A stretch of 64,000 bases of DNA from CANLBN01 sp050633525 (GCA_050633525.1 JBOEGR010000014.1:21294-85293), one strand, 5' to 3'; positions 42,308-51,149 are shown, counted from the stretch's first letter. The notes: generated from the sequence alone by a model not told the origin. Numbers and translations: made by a program.

Positions 42308-44905
42308 ATGTTGTCGTTAAATCAGTTATCAGCTCTTGCAGTGAAAGTCGTATCTGTAGGCGCCGTAGCAATTATCTTATCTGCTTGTGGTGGTTCAAGT
42401 GGTGGCAGCAGTGGCGGTAATACCACTACCACTACTACCAATAACCCAGACAATCCCAGCACTGCCCCAGAAACGATTAATTACAGTGGTCCAGCTCCAA
42501 GTAGCGAGGAAGTGCAACGCTACCGCAATGGTATTTGGTCCAACGTTGCCTTATCAAGTCGCTGTGGTGCATGTCATGTTCAGGGCGGTTCGGCAGTGCC
42601 TACCTTTGCCCGTACCGATGATATTAATGCTGCTTACAGTCAGGCGATTAGTAATAACTTAATTGACCCATCTAACGCGGCCAATTCTCGTTTGGTTACC
42701 AAAGTTGCCGAAGGGCATAACTGTTGGTTGAGTAACGTCAATTCCTGTACTAGCTTGATGACAACATGGGTGGGTCAATACCTTGCTGTAGCAGGTGACA
42801 CCTCTTTTCTTGGCGCGCTTAATCTACAGGAACCAACCTTACAGACAGTCGGTAATAGTAAGCAGTTCCCAGCCTTAGGAGACGACGGTTCTGCGACAGA
42901 CTTTGAAAGTACCGTCTATCAGTTAACCAGTGTTTATTGCTCTTCTTGCCACTCAGAAAACTCATCTCTAAGGCAGCAGCCATTTATTGGTAGTGACGAT
43001 GTTGAAGTCGCTTACGAAGCAGCTCGAAGTAGAATGAATCTTGAAGATGGTGGTACTGTCACCGTGGCTGAAGCGGTATCTAGATTAACGCTTAGGCTGC
43101 GTGACGAGGGGCATAACTGCTGGACGGGTAACTGTTCGACTGATTCGGCCAGCATGCATGCTGCGATACAGACTTTTTCTGATGCAATTACACCGACTGC
43201 GGTTGATCCTGACTTAGTGATTAGTCGTGCTTTAACGTTGGATGATGGGCAAACTGCAGCAAGCGGTGGTGGCCGTATCGAAACCAATGTGATTGCCAAG
43301 TGGGAATTCCGTGACGGCAGTGGTGCGACATCAGCTGATGATACTAGCGGCATCTCTCCGGCTATGCCACTCAGTTTGAGGGGTAATGTGGAGTGGTTGG
43401 CTTCTGGTGGTGTTCGTATTAATGATGGCAAGCTCCAAGGTACAACATCGACCAGTGCAAAACTGTATGACCGTATTACCTCTAGTGGTGAGTTTACGAT
43501 TGAAGGTTGGTTTGTACCACTTAATGTAACTCAAGACGGGCCGGCTAGAATAGTAACTTATTCGGGTGATACGGATCGACGCAACTTTATGTTGGGGCAA
43601 ACGCTTTATGATTATGATTTTCAGGTCCGTTCGAGTGTCACGGATTCCGATGGTCTGCCGGCTGTTTCAACTCCATCAGATGATGAAGTTTTGCAGGCGA
43701 CTCTTCAGCATGTTGCCGTCACTTATAGTGCTATCGACGGTCGACGCATTTACGTTAATGGCCAATTAGAATCTGTTGCGCCTGAAGTAGATGGTGCGGG
43801 TAACTTTAATAGCTGGGACAGAAACTTCGTATTAGCCGTAGGTGATGAGGTGTCTGATGATAATCAATGGCAAGGCACAGTGCGCTTCCTAGCCATCCAC
43901 GATGCTGCGATGTCAGCCGAGGATATTCAGACTAACTACGATATCGGTGTTGGTCAGAAGTTTTACCTGCTCTTCTATATTTCCGATCACGTTGGTATAC
44001 CGCGTAGCTACATTGTTATGCAGGTTGAGCAGTTTGACGATTATGGTTATCTCTTTAATGAGCCATTCTTTGTCACATTTGACTCTACTGCAACGATTAG
44101 TAGTTTCCCTATTCAAGGCATGAGGATTGGTCTAAATGGTCAAGAGGCATCGGCAGGTCAAGCCTACGCCAATTTGGATACCACGGTGACGCAAGCAGAT
44201 GTCGATGCTCAAGAAGGCCGACAGGTGCTCTCCAATGTGGGAACCATTATTGGTGTCGATCAGGGCCCTGTTGCAGATCAGTTCTTCTTAACCTTTGATC
44301 AATTGGGTGGCTCTAGCTATGTGCGTGTTGAAGCGACACCGACGCCACAGTTACCTACGCCAAGTACCGATGCGCAGTCAGATGTAGGTGTCAAAACCTT
44401 CGATGAAATTAATGAAGCTCTCTCATCATTAACAGGTATCAGCCGAACCAATACAGAAGTGGCGTCAACTTTTGAGACAGTGAAGCAGCAATTGCCTGTT
44501 GATCCGGCTATCGATGGCTTTGCCGCTTCTCAGCAAATGGCAGTGACTCAGTTAGCGGTACTGTATTGTAAGGAATTGGTCGACCAAGAGTCAGCGCTTG
44601 CGAATAGTACTTATTTCCCTGGTTTTGATTTTGATGCGACACCAACAGCAGCATTTGATGCCACGGGTAGAGATCAAATCATCTCTCCTTTGTTAGATCA
44701 ATTGCTTGCAAATACAACTCAGTCGGATGATCAGGTTGCCTCAGCTGATGCGCGCACTGAACTCGATGGTTTAATCACTACCTTGTTGGGAAATTGTGAT
44801 AACGACTCTTGTCTGCCTGCGGGGAATACGTCGACTCGAGTGAATAGTATTGTCACCGCAACCTGTGCGACTGCTTATGGCAGTGGCATGATGTTAATTC
44901 AATAA
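42308..44905 (+). CDS. Two-module cytochrome/LamG lipoprotein
   Basis: An 865-residue predicted lipoprotein. The lipobox ends LSAC and is followed by a Gly/Ser/Thr/Asn linker (residues 28-60). Two similar cytochrome-like modules come next, each with CxxCH (CGACH at 86-90, CSSCH at 211-215) and, about 50-57 residues later, the motif GHNCW (136-140 and 268-272). A LamG/concanavalin-like domain follows around residues 335-555 (FTIEGWFVPLNV, RRIYVNGQLE, VRFLAIHDAAMS). The last 300 residues are unassigned. LamG domains bind sugars or proteins, so the protein may be a surface redox protein. Tandem modules suggest internal duplication. Confidence 0.75.
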   Translation: MLSLNQLSALAVKVVSVGAVAIILSACGGSSGGSSGGNTTTTTTNNPDNPSTAPETINYSGPAPSSEEVQRYRNGIWSNVALSSRCGACHVQGGSAVPTFARTDDINAAYSQAISNNLIDPSNAANSRLVTKVAEGHNCWLSNVNSCTSLMTTWVGQYLAVAGDTSFLGALNLQEPTLQTVGNSKQFPALGDDGSATDFESTVYQLTSVYCSSCHSENSSLRQQPFIGSDDVEVAYEAARSRMNLEDGGTVTVAEAVSRLTLRLRDEGHNCWTGNCSTDSASMHAAIQTFSDAITPTAVDPDLVISRALTLDDGQTAASGGGRIETNVIAKWEFRDGSGATSADDTSGISPAMPLSLRGNVEWLASGGVRINDGKLQGTTSTSAKLYDRITSSGEFTIEGWFVPLNVTQDGPARIVTYSGDTDRRNFMLGQTLYDYDFQVRSSVTDSDGLPAVSTPSDDEVLQATLQHVAVTYSAIDGRRIYVNGQLESVAPEVDGAGNFNSWDRNFVLAVGDEVSDDNQWQGTVRFLAIHDAAMSAEDIQTNYDIGVGQKFYLLFYISDHVGIPRSYIVMQVEQFDDYGYLFNEPFFVTFDSTATISSFPIQGMRIGLNGQEASAGQAYANLDTTVTQADVDAQEGRQVLSNVGTIIGVDQGPVADQFFLTFDQLGGSSYVRVEATPTPQLPTPSTDAQSDVGVKTFDEINEALSSLTGISRTNTEVASTFETVKQQLPVDPAIDGFAASQQMAVTQLAVLYCKELVDQESALANSTYFPGFDFDATPTAAFDATGRDQIISPLLDQLLANTTQSDDQVASADARTELDGLITTLLGNCDNDSCLPAGNTSTRVNSIVTATCATAYGSGMMLIQ

Positions 44906-44937
44906 TTTAGTTTAATTCGAATAAGTGGGATGCAGTA

Positions 44938-46563
44938 ATGAAAAAAAATAGCTTCATAAGAGATATCGATAGGCCGTTAATGCATCCTGATCATAAGCGG
45001 CCCGTAACTAGGCGTGAGTTTGTATCGCAAGGCTTTGCTTTTGGTACTGGTGTGACCTTAGGTGGTTCGCTGTTGGGTCTGGCAAGTAATAAAGCGAATG
45101 CTTTATCGACAGAGTTAACTGATTTTTTAAGCGATACTTGTGGTTCATTTAACAGTGATAATGCAAAGATACCGTTTATTTGTTTCGATTTAGCGGGCGG
45201 CGCCAACTTTGCCGGTTCTAGTGTTCTAGTCGGTGGCGAAGGTGGCCAAGAGGATTTCTTAGATACGTCTGGCTATCAGCGCTTAGGCTTACCAGTAGAT
45301 CAAACGCCTAACTTAGATTCAGCAGCCAATCCGCTGATTAACGATGATTTTGGTTTAAAATTTCATGCGGATAGCCCTTATTTACGTGGCCTGCTCGAAT
45401 TTGCTCCCAATGCAGCAGCGAATACAAATGGTGCTGTGATTCCTGCGCGCTCAGAGAACGACACCGGCAATAACCCTCACAATCCTATGTATGCGGTAAA
45501 CCTTGCAGGCGCCAATGGTGGCCTTCTCTCTCTTATTGGTTCTCGCAATAGTGATTCTGGTGGTAACTCCCTTGCGCCAATGGCTTATATGAATCCAGAA
45601 GTAAGGCCGACTAAAATCGATAGCTCTAATGATGCTCGCGGTTTGGTTGATACCGGTGAACTTGCTCAGTTGTTGGGCTCAGTTGATACCGGCGCAGTTA
45701 TGGAGTCCGTGTATCGTTTGTCAGACGCTAAGTTGGGCAGAGTAAATGCTTATAGCGATATCACCACAGACGATGTTGTAAAAGATTTAGTTCGATGTGG
45801 CTACGTTAAAGCCGCCTCTAACGCGGAACAAACGCCGGATAACATTGACCCCTCAATTGATACTGAAATCGTCGGCCCAGCAGGCGTTTTTACTCAAGAA
45901 GAGTACGATAGAGAAAGAGAATTTAGAAAAACAGCCGCAGTCATGAAATTAGTTATCGATGGCCATGCTGGTGCAGGTACTATCACCATGGGTGGTTACG
46001 ACTATCACGGTGGGCGTCGCGCTCGCGGTGAAGCAAGAGACTTGCGTGCAGGCCGTTGTATTGGTGCTGCTTTAGAATATGCTCGACGCCGTAATAAGCC
46101 TTTAATGATTTATGTCTTTAGTGATGGCTCGCTCTCAAGCGATGGTGCTATTGATAATCAGGCAGGCGATGGCCTCGATGGCCGAGCCAGTACCGATCCG
46201 GGTGGTCGAGGCAAAGGTGAATGGGTGAGTGATAACCAACAAACTGCCTGTTCTTGGTTCTTGGTTCACAATCCAAACGGCCGTCCTCAGCTAAGAGGTG
46301 GAACAGCAGATCAGCAAGCTCAAAACCAACAAATTGGTCACTTTAGAAGTAGCGGTAATGTTGAAACAACAGCAACGCCTGTCGCTAACAATGTCAACCT
46401 ACTAGTTGATGCAGTTGCGATCAACTATATGGCTTTACATGGTGAGCAGGGTAATTTTGCGGCAACATTTCCCAATAGTCCTTTAGGAAATACCTCAACC
46501 ATTGATAGTCTCAGAGCATTTGAGCCCATCGTGAATGGAAGTATCAACAACCCTATTACTTAA
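44938..46563 (+). CDS. Tat-exported DUF1501-like protein
   Basis: A 541-residue exported protein. A twin-arginine signal is plain: TRREFVSQGFAFGTGVTLGGSLLGLAS with cleavage likely near ANA. The mature part has FICFDLAGGANFAGSSVLVGG, then DYHGGRRARGEARDLRAGRCIGAALEYARRR and MIYVFSDGSLSSDGAID, which resembles the alkaline-phosphatase-like DUF1501 proteins and is often annotated vaguely. DUF1501 proteins are regularly encoded beside DUF1588/DUF1592-type cytochrome proteins, mostly in planctomycetes. Tat export implies folding, possibly with a metal, before secretion. It is the third gene of the rightward operon, ended by a terminator. Confidence 0.72.
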   Translation: MKKNSFIRDIDRPLMHPDHKRPVTRREFVSQGFAFGTGVTLGGSLLGLASNKANALSTELTDFLSDTCGSFNSDNAKIPFICFDLAGGANFAGSSVLVGGEGGQEDFLDTSGYQRLGLPVDQTPNLDSAANPLINDDFGLKFHADSPYLRGLLEFAPNAAANTNGAVIPARSENDTGNNPHNPMYAVNLAGANGGLLSLIGSRNSDSGGNSLAPMAYMNPEVRPTKIDSSNDARGLVDTGELAQLLGSVDTGAVMESVYRLSDAKLGRVNAYSDITTDDVVKDLVRCGYVKAASNAEQTPDNIDPSIDTEIVGPAGVFTQEEYDREREFRKTAAVMKLVIDGHAGAGTITMGGYDYHGGRRARGEARDLRAGRCIGAALEYARRRNKPLMIYVFSDGSLSSDGAIDNQAGDGLDGRASTDPGGRGKGEWVSDNQQTACSWFLVHNPNGRPQLRGGTADQQAQNQQIGHFRSSGNVETTATPVANNVNLLVDAVAINYMALHGEQGNFAATFPNSPLGNTSTIDSLRAFEPIVNGSINNPIT

Positions 46564-46594
46564 CTAGTTTCTTTAGTTGCTTGTCTGCATATAA

Positions 46595-46627
46595 AGCCCT
46601 CGCAATGATTTTTGTGGGGGCTTTTTT
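46595..46627 (+). terminator. Rho-independent terminator after the DUF1501-like gene
   Basis: AGCCCTCGCAA (46595-46605) pairs with TTGTGGGGGCT (46612-46622) with two G-T pairs, followed by TTTTTT. It lies 31 bases after the stop. The first repeat copy begins at its T run. Confidence 0.88.
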
Positions 46628-46820
46628 GTTTGAGTACAGTTTCTTTGAGTTTCATATTATGGTTAAAAGGAGAGAGCCATGGCCCCGCTTACCGCATTTT
46701 TGCCCTTCTGAAATTTCTTATCATCTTGTTTAGCGTAGCAATCATTGATAGGTGTGTTTTGTAGTGATGGTAATGTGACTTTATCTATGAGTTAGAATGC
46801 TTATCTGCCCCCCAATTATT
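46626..46820 (+). mobile_element. RAYT-derived inverted-repeat element, copy 1 (truncated)
   Basis: This is a copy of the 250-base element found twice more downstream, but its left terminal repeat is missing and it starts at the T run of a terminator. Its right end (ATGCTTATCTGCCCC, then CAATTATT) is kept with changes. Inside, the ATG at 46679 begins codons resembling the start of a Y1-type (RAYT) transposase, MARLP then PSEISYHLV when one inserted C is ignored, and then an amber stop where the transposase would have Gln. It is the copy closest to the ancestral transposase, and no longer codes for protein. Confidence 0.7.
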
Positions 46821-46892
46821 GAGTAATTTAAGTGTAGATATTTTAACTTGGAATAAAAGTAGTAAAGGTTCTAAACGATAAAAGGCTTTTTT

Positions 46893-47789
46893 GTGGATAA
46901 AAAATATCAGTATTTAAAAGATTCCTCCGTTAAGTATTCTTATCAGCTCATTGATGAGGGGGCTCTCGAAAGAAGGGTATCTCAGCTTGATGGTTATTTT
47001 AATGGTGAAAAAGGTAAAGATAGTTTCGATTGGTTGATACCTTTAAGTGGTTTGTGCTCAATACATTCATGTTATACAACTGCTTTGTTGTTAGAGAGTT
47101 CCTCTGTAGAAAAGTTAAATTGTTTTTATAGTCATTTGCGGTGCTATATTTGCAGTAATTTAAAAGTTCCTTTGTTTTTTTCAGCGGCGCATAAAGAATA
47201 CTCTTATTTTGAGGGAAGGGTTAATAATGACTTGTGTTTGTGTGTGGTTTTGGCGCTAATTTTTGATGATAAGTCTATGCTAATGGAGAGTGTGCGTTTA
47301 TTAGATGGATTGAAACAGGCAGAATTCTCTGAGCGTTTTGTCGCTGATATGCCTTATGTTGATTTTGTATCGAATTTAGCAAGACTTGATTTATCTCAAG
47401 AGTTGGTTGATGTAAATTTTGAAACAAGTTTTAATGAAGTGTTTAGAAATTGGGAAGATGTTTCTGAACTCAAAAAAGCGATAGAGGGTATTCTTGATTA
47501 CCATCTCTTTGTCGGGCAGCCGGGAAAGAATTACCGGTCTGAGGAATATGAAAAATATTATCCTGAGGTTGGCTATACCTCTCCTTTTGATACCTATGAT
47601 CTTTCAGTTATGCCATACGAAGTGATTGCGATTTATAAGGTAAGGCAACGGCAAGGTTTACCTTTTCCTGAAATAGATCATCCGTTATTGTCAAATGAGT
47701 TGTTAGGTTTGTTTAAAGAAAATCTTGCTTCAGACTATAGCGATGAATTATTAGAAAAAATTTATGATTTCATAAACTCCAAAAAATAA
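46893..47789 (+). CDS. Unknown protein, paralogue 1 of a tandem pair
   Basis: A 298-residue soluble, helical protein starting with GTG (AAAAGG 8 bases upstream). No signal peptide or membrane helix is seen. Conserved with its paralogue at 48073 are an N-terminal KDSFDWLIPLSGL region, YFEGRVNNDLCLCVVLALIFDD near 110-130, FVADMPYVDFVSNLARLDLS near 160-180, and a C-terminus (from about residue 237) nearly identical in both. The layout (helical, cytosolic, tandem copies, low GC) recalls immunity proteins of contact-dependent toxins, such as DUF1910/DUF1911 types, but I cannot place it in one. No toxin gene is adjacent. Confidence 0.7.
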   Translation: MDKKYQYLKDSSVKYSYQLIDEGALERRVSQLDGYFNGEKGKDSFDWLIPLSGLCSIHSCYTTALLLESSSVEKLNCFYSHLRCYICSNLKVPLFFSAAHKEYSYFEGRVNNDLCLCVVLALIFDDKSMLMESVRLLDGLKQAEFSERFVADMPYVDFVSNLARLDLSQELVDVNFETSFNEVFRNWEDVSELKKAIEGILDYHLFVGQPGKNYRSEEYEKYYPEVGYTSPFDTYDLSVMPYEVIAIYKVRQRQGLPFPEIDHPLLSNELLGLFKENLASDYSDELLEKIYDFINSKK

Positions 47790-47804
47790 TTAAATTAATC
47801 ATAA

Positions 47805-48058
47805 AATAATTGGGGTCAGATAAGCATTTCTCAATCATATACTAAATGCTTGTTTGAGTTTAGTTTTATTTATAGTACAGTTTCTTTGAGTCTCATATTA
47901 TGGTTAAAAGGAGAGAGTCATGGACCGCTTACCGTGTTTTTTCCCTTCTGAAATTTCTTATAATATTATTTAGCGTAGCAATCATTGATGGTATGTTTTG
48001 TAGTGATGGTGATATGACTCTATCTATGAGTTAAAATGCTTATCTGACCCCAATTATT
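47805..48058. mobile_element. RAYT-derived inverted-repeat element, copy 2 (complete ends)
   Basis: A 254-base element bounded by 25-bp perfect inverted repeats (47805-47829 and 48034-48058), whose inner part reads GGGGTCAGATAAGCATTT. At 47920 an ATG with AGGAGAG upstream opens an 18-codon remnant (17 residues and a TAG) that begins MDRLPCFFPSEIS, matching the start of a Y1-type transposase. No target-site duplication is evident. This looks like a non-autonomous REPIN/MITE-like derivative. The right end directly abuts the AAGGAG ribosome site of the next gene. Confidence 0.78.
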
Positions 48059-48072
48059 AAAAGGAGTTTGTT

Positions 48073-48975
48073 TTGTCTGAAAGTAAAAGATATGAACGCT
48101 TAAAAAGTGAGTCTATTAAAAATACTATTAATCTTGTTAATGACAAAGCTTTAGAGTATGTTGAATCGCAAATTAATAAATATTTTTTTGAAGGCAAAGA
48201 TAAAAATTGCTTTGATTGGTTGATAAATTTAAGTCAATTGAAATCTACATATTCTTGTTTGGCTACCTTGTCAATTATAGAAAAAAAGAGGATGGATAAG
48301 TTAGAAATTACTTATGCTTATCTTAAATGCTATATTGAGTGCAATATAAAAGTACCTATTTTTTTTTCATCAGTACATAAGAGTTACTCTTATTTTGAAG
48401 GTCGAGTTAATAATGATGTTTGTTTGTGTTTGGTTTTAGCATTAATATTTGATGATAGACCTATGTTAGCTGAAGGACTTCGTTTAGTAGAAGGTTTGAG
48501 GAATACTGATTTCTCTGGTCAGTTTGTCGCTGATATGCCTTATCTGGACTTTGTGAGTAATCTTGCTAGATTGGATTTGTCTAAAGAGCTTGTTGGTTCA
48601 GAATATGAAACCAGTTTCAATGAGGTTTTTAACTCTTGGAATGATTTAGGTGGGTTGTCCCCTTTAATTGAAACATTGTTGGATTATCACCTATTTGTTG
48701 GGCAGCCGGGTAAAAATTATCGTTCGGAGGAACATGAAAAATATTACCCCTCAATCGGCTATGCTTCGCCATTTGATACGTATGATCTTTCAGTTATGCC
48801 ATATGAAGTAATTGCGATTTATAAGGTAAGGCAACGGCAAGGTTTACCTTTTCCTGAAATAGATCATCCGTTATTGTCAAATGAGTTGTTAGGTTTGTTT
48901 AAAGAAAATCTTGCTTCAGACTATAGCGATGAATTATTAGAAAAAATTTATGATTTCATAAACTCCAAAAAATAA
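48073..48975 (+). CDS. Unknown protein, paralogue 2 of a tandem pair
   Basis: A 300-residue paralogue of the protein at 46893. It starts with TTG, with AAGGAG six bases upstream. The N-terminal three quarters are clearly diverged from the first paralogue, yet the motifs YFEGRVNNDVCLCLVLALIFDD and FVADMPYLDFVSNLARLDLS are kept. The last 62 residues are identical in the two proteins and the DNA is identical from 48811 onward. A domain-swap or gene-conversion history is likely. Function is unknown. The immunity-protein idea given for its partner applies here too. Confidence 0.7.
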   Translation: MSESKRYERLKSESIKNTINLVNDKALEYVESQINKYFFEGKDKNCFDWLINLSQLKSTYSCLATLSIIEKKRMDKLEITYAYLKCYIECNIKVPIFFSSVHKSYSYFEGRVNNDVCLCLVLALIFDDRPMLAEGLRLVEGLRNTDFSGQFVADMPYLDFVSNLARLDLSKELVGSEYETSFNEVFNSWNDLGGLSPLIETLLDYHLFVGQPGKNYRSEEHEKYYPSIGYASPFDTYDLSVMPYEVIAIYKVRQRQGLPFPEIDHPLLSNELLGLFKENLASDYSDELLEKIYDFINSKK

Positions 48976-48990
48976 TTAAATTAATCATAA

Positions 48991-49241
48991 AATAATTGGG
49001 GTCAGATAAGCATTTCTCAATCATATACTAAATGCTTGTTTGAGTTTAGTTTTATTTATAGTACAGTTTCTTTGAGTCTCTATTATGGTTAAAAGGAGAG
49101 AATCATGGCCCGCTTACCGTGTTTTTTCCCTTCTGAAATTTCTTATAATATTATTTAGCGTAGCAATCATTGATGGTATGTTTTGTAGTGATGGTGATAT
49201 GACTCTATCTATGAGTTAAAATGCTTATCTGACCCTAATTA
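48991..49241. mobile_element. RAYT-derived inverted-repeat element, copy 3
   Basis: Third copy of the element. The left end at 48991 is identical to copy 2. The right end has decayed (GACCCTAATTA in place of GACCCCAATTATT). The transposase-like remnant begins MARLPCFFPSEIS at 49105 and stops at TAG 49156. One base is missing relative to copy 2 near 49081. Its right end forms the last codons and stop of the neighbouring minus-strand methyltransferase gene. Confidence 0.75.
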
Positions 49242-50565
49242 AATCGATAAAAAGATTACGAACCAGTTTGCTCGCTTCATCTTTATCGATGTTACGTTGC
49301 TTGGCTAATTTGTTGCTAATTTTCTGGATGGATGTTCTGCCATCGACTTCGGCGCCGAGTTGAGCATAGAGTCGGTGGCGAGCGCTAAATTCTTTAAAGT
49401 CGTCTGTTTTGGGAATAGCTTTTTTCATATCCCTTAACCATTCTGGTAGCACTTGTGTGTCTGTTATTGAATCCACATCCTTTGTTTTTCTTGCAGACCA
49501 AGACCATATGTTTTCAATTCGGTGCCCGGCGTTGTAGGGTGATTTCAAATAGGGTATTTGTTGCTGCGATATGGCTTCAATCTCGAAGCCTTGTTCTTTG
49601 GCGATCGCTTTGACTTCATCGATTGAATAACAAAAGGCGTCGCGTTGTTGATTAAAGACTAAGCTACCAAAGTTAATCCATTGGTCACCAATGCTAATGT
49701 ATTGGTTAAGTTGCTTTAAAAAACGGCTAAATTCTAATGGCTGTATATCGATAAACCACGGTGTTATTAAGGTATCAAAACTGCCTTTTTGAAATGATGG
49801 TTTATTCGCGTCACTGAAAACACTGTGAAAATTGTCCGCTACGGTTAATCCTTTTATATGGTGTTCTATTGCCACGTGTTCGCTGAGGATGGGTTGCTCC
49901 GGAAATTCATGAATAGTGAGCCCTTTGCCTTTCATAATTTGTTGTGCCGCTAATACTAAGAGTGGGTTGATATCAGTCGTCACTGTCATGTCGGGTTTAA
50001 TAGATTGATGAATGTCCCACGCTAAGCGTCCTGCACCCGCACCCAGTACCAGTATTTTTTCGCAACGACTTGCGTCGATATGTTGGTAAACAATATCGCG
50101 ACACAGATCATTTTCTTCTTGGCCCCACACCCAATCGCGATAAAGGTTAGCTTCATAGCTCAATAAGTTTTGTGTGTTCGGCGCAATATCATTTAAGGCA
50201 TCGTAAACAGCTTTGCCAGCCATCGGGTTACGAACAATAGGAGTCAACAATTCGAATACCGTACGGGTGAAAGATATTTTTCCAGCATGCAATTTTTGTA
50301 GGCGCTCTTGTGTCAACCCTGTTGTAGCATCTATGGCCGTCTCTAATTGGCCAATTTCTGAATGAAGTACTTGATGAAAGTGATTAAGCTTCACGCTCCA
50401 ATCGAGTAAAGAGTTTTGAGGGTTGGGTAAAAGCCAAGGGATACCATCGATAATGGGGTAGGTGCTCCCTGATTCTTGATCAGTTAGTTCCTTGTCAGCA
50501 ATAGAGAGTGGGTTACCTGAAACTGGGCAAGCAAGTAGGTCAAGAAGGTTTTTGCTGATGGTCAT
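49225..50565 (-). CDS. N2227-like methyltransferase with Trm112-like N-terminus
   Basis: A 446-residue protein. The start (LLDLLACPVSGNPLSI and YPIIDGIPWLLP) is a Trm112/UPF0434-like domain. Then come a SAM-binding motif LVLGAGAGRLAWDI near 170, acidic TDINPLL, and QWINFGSLVF followed by CYSIDEVKAIAKEQGFEIE, typical of N2227/carnosine N-methyltransferase proteins. It should methylate a small molecule or peptide. The last four codons and the TAA stop come from the end of repeat copy 3, so the native C-terminus may have been cut and replaced. It is followed upstream by a lipoprotein gene on the same strand. Confidence 0.75.
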   Translation of the reverse strand: MTISKNLLDLLACPVSGNPLSIADKELTDQESGSTYPIIDGIPWLLPNPQNSLLDWSVKLNHFHQVLHSEIGQLETAIDATTGLTQERLQKLHAGKISFTRTVFELLTPIVRNPMAGKAVYDALNDIAPNTQNLLSYEANLYRDWVWGQEENDLCRDIVYQHIDASRCEKILVLGAGAGRLAWDIHQSIKPDMTVTTDINPLLVLAAQQIMKGKGLTIHEFPEQPILSEHVAIEHHIKGLTVADNFHSVFSDANKPSFQKGSFDTLITPWFIDIQPLEFSRFLKQLNQYISIGDQWINFGSLVFNQQRDAFCYSIDEVKAIAKEQGFEIEAISQQQIPYLKSPYNAGHRIENIWSWSARKTKDVDSITDTQVLPEWLRDMKKAIPKTDDFKEFSARHRLYAQLGAEVDGRTSIQKISNKLAKQRNIDKDEASKLVRNLFIDLIRVR

Positions 50566-50595
50566 GAGTTTGCCTGCAATAAAAAGATAAAAAAA

Positions 50596-51111
50596 TTATC
50601 TCGGTACAAACGCTTTGAGTTGGTGTAGTTCGATAGCAAATATTTGTGAAATATTATTTTGCCTAAATTGTAAGAGCGCCGAAGGATACTTCCCTACAAA
50701 GAGTGAGTCTTCTAGCGACATTGTTAAGGTGGCGCCTTTCTGAGGAGGCAATACAATTTGCCCTTCTTCCAAAAAGATTCTTTTGCCACCGGCAACAATA
50801 CTAATACTATTTAAAAATACAGGCCGGCTATTAATAGTTCGGAATTGAAATTGGTACCCTTTATCCATCGTGGATGTTTTTTTGCTAAAAGTAGCTCTCA
50901 TACTGACGGAGCCCGTTCTTTCGGCAAAATATTCTGTTGAGTCAACGTAATTGTACGGTGAGATCGGCGCTTTATTTTTATCGGGTGTTGATTCGCATGC
51001 GATTAAAATAAAAGAAAGTAATAGAATCAATAAAGGAGGCATAGCTGTGGCCAGAGTCGACCGACTTTGTAAGCATGTTTGCTTAATATGAGATTGAATA
51101 GTGTGTGTCAA
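50596..51111 (-). CDS. Predicted lipoprotein of unknown function
   Basis: A 171-residue protein from the TTG at 51111, or 148 from an ATG at 51042. Neither has a strong ribosome site. A lipobox ends LIAC at about residue 39 of the long form. The mature part (TEYFAERTGSVSMRATFSKKTS and QFRTINSRPVFLNSISIV) has alternating strands and no family I recognise. It lies 30 bases ahead of the methyltransferase gene on the same strand and 38 after the SPFH gene, so an operon is possible. Confidence 0.6.
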   Translation of the reverse strand: MTHTIQSHIKQTCLQSRSTLATAMPPLLILLLSFILIACESTPDKNKAPISPYNYVDSTEYFAERTGSVSMRATFSKKTSTMDKGYQFQFRTINSRPVFLNSISIVAGGKRIFLEEGQIVLPPQKGATLTMSLEDSLFVGKYPSALLQFRQNNISQIFAIELHQLKAFVPR

Positions 51112-51149
51112 TGGACTCTAGCCTCTTGTTTTACTTGGGTTAAACAGGT

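Noticed and set aside
43012..43431. 139-residue minus-strand frame inside the cytochrome/LamG gene
   Set aside because: It is antisense to a recognisable lipoprotein with domain motifs in frame, and has no ribosome site or family likeness.
46893..48975. Firm naming of the tandem paralogues as DUF1910/DUF1911 immunity proteins
   Set aside because: The overall layout is suggestive, but I could not match the family's conserved C-terminal pattern with confidence, and no toxin gene is adjacent.
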